The notes under the pieces are model-generated. The model was not told where the DNA came from. It did not search any database and worked only from the letters and a program-made list of their open reading frames with translations. DNA of 8,838 nucleotides from Nitrospiraceae bacterium UBA6898 (GTDB taxonomy: Bacteria > Nitrospirota > Thermodesulfovibrionia > Thermodesulfovibrionales > UBA6898). This document shows, in pieces, positions 5,421 through 8,838 of this stretch (positions within the stretch are counted from its first letter, which is position 1; every line of letters begins with the position of its first letter). The position numbers and the translations under genes were made by a program. The DNA is taken from contig DKBO01000253.1 of assembly GCA_002448975.1 (NCBI GenBank), forward strand, positions 421 to 9,258, given 5' to 3'.

Positions 5421-5705
5421 CATGAACACGAGGCTGTATTCACTTATAGATCCGATCCTTTTTGTAGTAGTCAGAGCGTCTCTGGAGCGCCGCTTGAGCA
5501 GATCCTTTATACCAAGAAAACCGTGCTCACGTATCCGAAGGTTTGTGTCTTCAAGTTCTCGCTCTGCGCTGCGCCGGACTATCCCAATGGCAGTTGTGCG
5601 CATCGATTCGAAGAGAAGAGTGTCTCTATGCGCATAGCAAAGATCATCACCTGCCGCGGCGAGAGGGTTTCCTTATCAGGCATCGACTTTTCCCCGCAGT
5701 ACTAG
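5421..5705 (+). pseudogene. Long open frame without a usable start; uncharacterised, possibly decayed gene
   Basis: The frame is open from 5295 to TAG 5703-5705 (136 sense codons) but has no ATG, and its first GTG is at 5523. From 5424 it reads HEAVFTYRSDPFCSS, then GAPLEQILYTKKTVLTYPKV, CVFKFSLCAAPDYPNGSC and MRIAKIITCRGERVSLSG, with G/C-rich third positions and six cysteines, which looks like real protein. A strong Shine-Dalgarno (GAGGGGGG, 5409-5416) precedes ATG 5422, but that ATG is in the neighbouring frame and opens a basic, Ser/Arg-rich 71-residue product that looks non-coding. A frameshift soon after the start would join the two. No family was recognised. The minus strand is also open here (5403..5603), so strand assignment is not certain. 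Confidence 0.3.
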
Positions 5706-5725
5706 ACGGGAAAAGGAACCTATAA

Positions 5726-6114
5726 AATGTTCGGCACACAGAGAGACAGGAAGGGTGGTCGAATTTATCCGATATGCGTGGGAAGAAGGACATTGCAGAT
5801 ATTCCCTTGGGTCTCGATTTCATCATGGCCCTGCGGCCTTTGGAGTTCAGACTGATCAGCGGCAACGATCGCATCGACTTCGGGTTTATAGCCCAGGACA
5901 TAGAATAGAGTCATTGCTCGGCATGGACTACAATGTCCTCGGCATCGGGGGAACAGCAGAAAGAAAACTATCGCTACATTACACTGATTTCACAGCTCCG
6001 ATGGTCAAAGCCATGCAGGAGCAGCAGGAGATAATGGAGCACCAGCAGGCTGAGATTTCGACAATGAAGGCACGGTTCGCGATAATCGAGGCAGTATTGG
6101 CAGGGCAGCCGTGA
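5726..6114 (+). pseudogene. Peptidase S74 / tail-fibre intramolecular chaperone domain, truncated and frameshifted
   Basis: Two frames together give a typical S74 chaperone domain. The first frame reads WSNLSDMRGKKDIADIPLGL and continues DFIMALRPLEFRLISGNDRI, DFGFIAQDIE; after the break, SLLGMDYNVLGIGGTAERKL and TDFTAPMVKAMQEQQEIMEH lead into a coiled-coil end. The self-cleavage dyad of the family, Ser in SD and Lys five residues later (S-D-M-R-G-K), is kept. The break is a 5-bp tandem duplication, ATAGA-ATAGA at 5900-5909; removing one copy restores DIESLLG. The 5' end is also gone: TAA at 5723-5725 closes the frame upstream, and the first ATG in frame lies inside the domain. S74 domains usually end phage tail spikes or exported trimeric fibre proteins and release themselves by autoproteolysis, so this is the tail of a lost surface or phage-like fibre gene. 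Confidence 0.85.
5900..5909 (+). repeat. 5-bp tandem duplication (ATAGA x2) disrupting the S74 frame
   Basis: ATAGA is repeated directly. With a single copy the codons read GAC ATA GAG TCA TTG (D-I-E-S-L), matching the family; with two copies a TAG stop appears at once. Confidence 0.8.
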
Positions 6115-6275
6115 AATAGATCTGAACCGCTAACATGACTTTCCTGATGACCATGGGCATGCCATGAACTATAAAGCAGTTATATTTGCTGCAAAGGTAA
6201 ACTCTGGAAGTATTGGATTACAGAACAATATAGTCTCATACGTGGGCGGCGTAAGAATACATAAAGGAGGGTATG

Positions 6276-7949
6276 ATGAGATTTGGAAAGATTACATTCA
6301 GATTAAGTAGCGTATTTATCTTGCTGGCAGGTAGTTTAGTTCTTTTCGCATTGACCGCCGAGGGAATAGCGGCTGCTCCGGGAGGTTCGGAAACCCTGAG
6401 TGTGCCATTAAGCGATACTGCCGTTATTTTTTCCGATTCCCTAACCCTTTTAGCCCCGAATGGTGGAGAGATGGTTGCATCAGGATCAACATATACCGTT
6501 AGTTGGGCTGCACCTTCAAGCGCAGTAAAATTCAAACTTAAATATTCCATGGACAATGGGGTAACATGGTACCTGATGGACAAGAATATCACTGGAACAA
6601 GCTATAACTGGGTAGTGCCACCTCTTCCCAAAAATAAGAAAAAATGCCTTGTAAAGGTAATAGGATTCGCTGCAACGGGTGGAAGAGTTGGCGCTGATAA
6701 ATCAGATTCAACATTCACTATAGAAGTTGTGAGATTGACATCGCCAGATGGTGGAGAAGTCATGTCATCTGGTGCCACACAAACCATAACATGGGCGACG
6801 AATGAAACAATCGCTATTGTATCAACGGTAAACCTGCTTTACACCAGAAATGGAGGAGTGACGTGGAAGCCGATAGAGACAATTACTGGCGGCAATCCAG
6901 GAACATATACGTGGACAGTGCCGAACGTTTCGCATTCAAAGACCAAGTGTAAGGTAAAGGTCGTGCTTAGGGATTCGGGAGGCATAAAGATTGGGAGTGA
7001 TGCAAGTGATGGATATTTTACGATAAGTCCTGCTCAGGCAATAACTACCTATGCCTTAACCGTCAGCAAGAGCGGGACAGGCAGCGGCACGGTAACAAGT
7101 TCGCCAGCCGGCATCAGCTGTGGGGCAGACTGCGCTGAGAGCTACGCAAGTGGCACAACCGTGACGCTCACGGCAACTGCCGCAGCGGGCTCAACGTTTG
7201 CAGGCTGGTCTGGGGCATGCGGCGGCACAGGCACATGCACGGCGACCATGAGCCAGGCAAGGAATGTGACCGCTACCTTTAATACATCATCGCAGACCGT
7301 AACCTTAAATCCCCAATATGACAACATGGTTATGAAAATGTCCTATGGCAGATGCAGTACTAATAACAATACGATCTGCACTTCAGATTTTGACTGTCAG
7401 CTGCTTCTTGGTTCCGGGGTCTGCCAGTTTGCTGAAGAAAACTTAGTATATCAAAATGCTACTCTGCCAGTTGGATGTAACTGGGTTTATGATATTAATT
7501 TTGGTAGCCAGCAGTTTACTTGCTTCCAAAGTCTTGTCAGGTTTAATACCAGCAGTCTCGCCGGAAAAACGATCGACAGTGCGACATTGAAACTCGTAAC
7601 GAGTTCCTGCGGTGTCGGCTATTATCCCAGGCAATGGCATGTCAGGGCTATGTACACTACATGGTCCCCTACAACCGTGACATGGAATATCGTCGAGAGC
7701 TCGCAATATTGGACTGCCTCAGAAATTATCCTTTATCCTCCATGCTATTATGGACAGTCTCAGATATTTGAGATCGACTTGACCAATACGGTAAAGAACT
7801 GGGCAAGTGGAGCTTGGAATAACTATGGCCTGATATTCGGCTCTCACGATTACACATTTCCGTATAACACGTCATTCGATGCCTTTGAGTTCTTCAGTCT
7901 CGAGGATCCTGGGCAAGACTGGCCGAAATTAACCGTGACGTATCACTAG
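6276..7949 (+). CDS. Large exported modular protein: two Kre9-like Ig modules, InlB-type repeat, DNRLRE domain
   Basis: This exported protein has 557 residues (558 if ATG 6273 is used; numbering below is from 6273). AAGGAGG (6264-6270) is 5 bases from ATG 6276 but only 2 from ATG 6273, so 6276 is preferred. A signal peptide (MRFGKITFR plus hydrophobic core, probable cleavage after GIAAA, about residue 35) directs export. Modules in order: two tandem Ser-Thr-rich Kre9/KNH-type beta-sandwich repeats (about 57-150 and 151-252), each with a PxGGE start, a YSxxNGxTW core and a SDxxFTI end; a divergent InlB-type repeat (about 260-337, GWSGACGGTGTCTATM); a DNRLRE-type domain (about 350-558: SLVRFNTSSLAGKTIDSATLKL, TTWSPTTVTWN, TNTVKNWASGAWNNYGLIF). 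A Cys-rich insert CSTNNNTICTSDFDCQ (361-376) interrupts the DNRLRE start. No sortase, PEP-CTERM or beta-barrel anchor is seen; the protein ends LTVTYH. A surface adhesin or carbohydrate-binding role is inferred from the modules. Confidence 0.9.
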   Translation: MRFGKITFRLSSVFILLAGSLVLFALTAEGIAAAPGGSETLSVPLSDTAVIFSDSLTLLAPNGGEMVASGSTYTVSWAAPSSAVKFKLKYSMDNGVTWYLMDKNITGTSYNWVVPPLPKNKKKCLVKVIGFAATGGRVGADKSDSTFTIEVVRLTSPDGGEVMSSGATQTITWATNETIAIVSTVNLLYTRNGGVTWKPIETITGGNPGTYTWTVPNVSHSKTKCKVKVVLRDSGGIKIGSDASDGYFTISPAQAITTYALTVSKSGTGSGTVTSSPAGISCGADCAESYASGTTVTLTATAAAGSTFAGWSGACGGTGTCTATMSQARNVTATFNTSSQTVTLNPQYDNMVMKMSYGRCSTNNNTICTSDFDCQLLLGSGVCQFAEENLVYQNATLPVGCNWVYDINFGSQQFTCFQSLVRFNTSSLAGKTIDSATLKLVTSSCGVGYYPRQWHVRAMYTTWSPTTVTWNIVESSQYWTASEIILYPPCYYGQSQIFEIDLTNTVKNWASGAWNNYGLIFGSHDYTFPYNTSFDAFEFFSLEDPGQDWPKLTVTYH

Positions 7950-7994
7950 GGTCGTAAGCGGTGAGCCCGCGCAGCACATATGTTTGACGGCAGG

Positions 7995-8049
7995 GGGATG
8001 GACGGTGAGACTCTCACGCTGCAAGTCGTGGAGTCTCACTGTTCACCTC
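7995..8049. repeat. Long, nearly perfect hairpin
   Basis: GTGAGACTC-T-CACG (8005-8018) pairs with CGTG-GAGTCTCAC (8027-8039) as 13 bp with a single bulged T and an 8-nt loop (CTGCAAGT). Pairing extends outward through 7999/8045 with two G-U pairs, and to 7995/8049 past one mismatch. There is no T tract on either side, so it is not an intrinsic terminator. It lies 45 bases after the stop of the modular exported protein. It could be a structured RNA, an mRNA 3'-end stabiliser or a remnant of a small inverted-repeat element. Confidence 0.6.
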
Positions 8050-8088
8050 AATTGCCGTTGTCGGGGTGTAAGCAGCGAAAAGAAGTTA

Positions 8089-8114
8089 GCCCCGTCGCGC
8101 ACTGTCATCGGGGC
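8089..8114. repeat. GCCCCG/CGGGGC inverted repeat in a non-coding stretch
   Basis: GCCCCG (8089-8094) pairs with CGGGGC (8109-8114) across a 14-nt loop; a competing CGGGGT occurs at 8062-8067. This is the second hairpin in the 260-bp gap between the modular protein and the two-CW gene (7950-8209). The only open frame here (7980-8258, plus) has no ribosome binding site and no recognisable protein character. Confidence 0.4.
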
Positions 8115-8209
8115 GACTCCCGGCAACTACAGATGAGGGGACGTGAAGAACAAAAACAGGCAATGTACGCTGCAAGCTCGCTGCCCGTCAGGCAAGGCTC
8201 GGTTTTAGC

Positions 8210-8518
8210 TCAGCGCTTGAGCGCTTTCAGTTGTTTCAATAATACAAGTGATGTCTGATATTCGGAGCCTTCCTCTGACTTTACCTGACGGAAGAATCTG
8301 CAGGATGAGCAGTCGCGGTACTTGAGCGCAAATGTACCCTGAACGGTATTCTCACAAAAGGTGCCGGCAATAACCCAGCACGCCCTGCCTGCATTCTTGC
8401 CTCCATGGACCGTATCGAACCTTTCGTCTTTTGCGGCAGGGCAGATTCCGAGTGTCTCTGCATTTTCCCCCCCGGGTTCCCTGCCGCATTCCATTACTTC
8501 CCAGCAGTTTCTTTTCAA
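8210..8518 (-). CDS. Two-CW domain-containing small cysteine-rich protein
   Basis: This 102-residue protein contains the two Cys-Trp pairs that give the family its name: NCWEVMECGREPGG (C5-W6) and GGKNAGRACWVIAGTFC (C47-W48), with C11, C26, C55, C70 and C73 as further conserved-looking cysteines (CSSCRFF near the end). The cysteine pattern suggests metal or disulfide binding; the function of the family is not established. The start chosen is TTG 8518..8516, with GAGGG (8527..8523) four bases upstream, so that CW lies a few residues from the N-terminus, as in relatives. A TTG at 8536 would add six residues but has no Shine-Dalgarno. A 17-residue frame (8568..8515) ends with TGA overlapping this TTG (TTGA), so translational coupling is possible. 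It follows the wrbA-like gene on the same strand and may be co-transcribed. Confidence 0.85.
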   Translation of the reverse strand: MKRNCWEVMECGREPGGENAETLGICPAAKDERFDTVHGGKNAGRACWVIAGTFCENTVQGTFALKYRDCSSCRFFRQVKSEEGSEYQTSLVLLKQLKALKR

Positions 8519-8600
8519 TGAACCCTCGAGGGCCAAAGCTCGACCCGGTAAAGGAAATATCGGTTCATGAATTCTTCATATCCCTGTCACCTGTCTTCTC

Positions 8601-8621
8601 CTTTTGAACAACGTTCAAAAG
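8601..8621. repeat. Perfect 9-bp hairpin between wrbA-like and two-CW genes
   Basis: CTTTTGAAC-AAC-GTTCAAAAG is a perfect stem with a 3-nt loop, seven bases after the stop codon of the wrbA-like gene. On the minus strand it is followed by GAGAAGAC rather than a T tract, so it may be a processing or stabilising hairpin rather than a terminator. Confidence 0.5.
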
Positions 8622-8628
8622 CCCTATG

Positions 8629-8838
8629 TTATCGAGCCAGTTTGGCGGCTATGGTGGCGACATGTCTGCCCTGGTACCGCGCCCCGGCAAGTTCATTGTC
8701 AGTCGGTGTACGCTCGCCGCCGGTGCCGGCGATGGTTGATGCGCCGTAGGGGGAGCCGCCGGTGATCTCATCCATTTTCAGCAGCCCCTGAAATGCATAG
8801 GGAAGGCCAACGATGATCATGCCCTGGGCAAAGAGCGG
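8629..8838 (-). CDS. wrbA: WrbA-like NAD(P)H:quinone oxidoreductase, C-terminal part
   Basis: The last 69 residues of a flavodoxin-like protein are visible; the gene begins beyond the right edge. GMIIVGLPY, TGGSPYGASTIAG and the ending ARYQGRHVATIAAKLAR match the C-terminal end of WrbA, whose members are about 200 residues, bind FMN and reduce quinones by two electrons using NAD(P)H in the cytoplasm. The FMN phosphate-binding N-terminus is outside the window, so catalytic integrity cannot be judged. In the visible part the insert AFQGLLKMDEI between GLPY and the GGSPYGA motif is typical of the family's variable loop. The next gene downstream is the two-CW protein, 110 bases away. Confidence 0.9.
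   Translation of the reverse strand, partial: PLFAQGMIIVGLPYAFQGLLKMDEITGGSPYGASTIAGTGGERTPTDNELAGARYQGRHVATIAAKLAR

Noticed and set aside
5422..5637. 71-residue frame starting after the strong ribosome site
   Set aside because: The product is Ser/Arg-rich without protein character; the neighbouring frame looks more like coding sequence. It is kept only as a possible original start.
7995..8049. Intrinsic terminator for the modular exported protein gene
   Set aside because: The stem is strong but no T tract follows on either strand.
7980..8258. 92-residue plus-strand frame after the modular exported protein
   Set aside because: It contains the long hairpin, overlaps the two-CW gene in antisense, and lacks a ribosome binding site and any recognisable motif.
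1..8838. Defence island, prophage or complete mobile element
   Set aside because: No nuclease, methylase, toxin-antitoxin pair, integrase or transposase is seen; the S74 remnant alone is not evidence of a prophage.

Overview
The window reads like a chromosomal segment of an environmental Gram-negative bacterium of the Nitrospirota / Desulfuromonadia kind. This is inferred from gene content: an EPS-type MarR regulator beside a UDP-sugar epimerase, a 23S-IVP-type four-helix-bundle gene, a receiver-PilZ protein, a 'two-CW' small protein, and a large exported Kre9-like/DNRLRE protein. Base composition is moderate and most true genes have good Shine-Dalgarno sites. There is no rRNA, tRNA, CRISPR array, integrase or transposase.

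Left part (1-1700, minus strand): the start of an exopolysaccharide operon. A predicted promoter (1604..1575) leads into a leader of about 240 nt carrying an ops-like element (1502..1490). The leader is followed by a MarR-type EPS-associated regulator (1332..1000), an overlapping four-helix-bundle gene broken by a 1-nt insertion (1007..632), and a UDP-glucuronate 4-epimerase-like gene running off the left edge (494..1). Polypurine/polypyrimidine repeats built on AGGCAAAGGTARAG lie at every boundary of this operon and form an exact 14-bp inverted pair around the four-helix-bundle gene.

Middle (1700-5330, plus strand): a gene-free stretch with three small hairpins; a small membrane-anchored protein with its own terminator (2048..2496); a receiver-PilZ protein lacking the phospho-acceptor Asp (2789..3532); a YihY/BrkB-family membrane protein (3893..4777); and a small exported protein of unknown function (4921..5331).

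Right part (5330-8838): a decaying stretch with a long open frame lacking a start (to 5705) and a peptidase S74 (tail-fibre chaperone) remnant broken by a 5-bp tandem duplication (5726..6114). Next is a 557-residue exported modular protein (6276..7949), then a non-coding stretch with a 55-nt hairpin. On the minus strand are a two-CW-domain protein (8518..8210) and the 3' end of a wrbA-like quinone oxidoreductase (8838..8629).

The genes do not form one pathway. Only the EPS operon at the left is a clear functional unit. Cell-surface themes recur (EPS, PilZ, exported adhesin-like modules, S74), but no defence system or complete mobile element was found. The most interesting signals are the ops-like element with the repeat-filled leader of the EPS operon, the repeat-flanked frameshifted four-helix-bundle gene, the receiver-PilZ protein with two altered signature sites, and the unexplained hairpin at 7995-8049.
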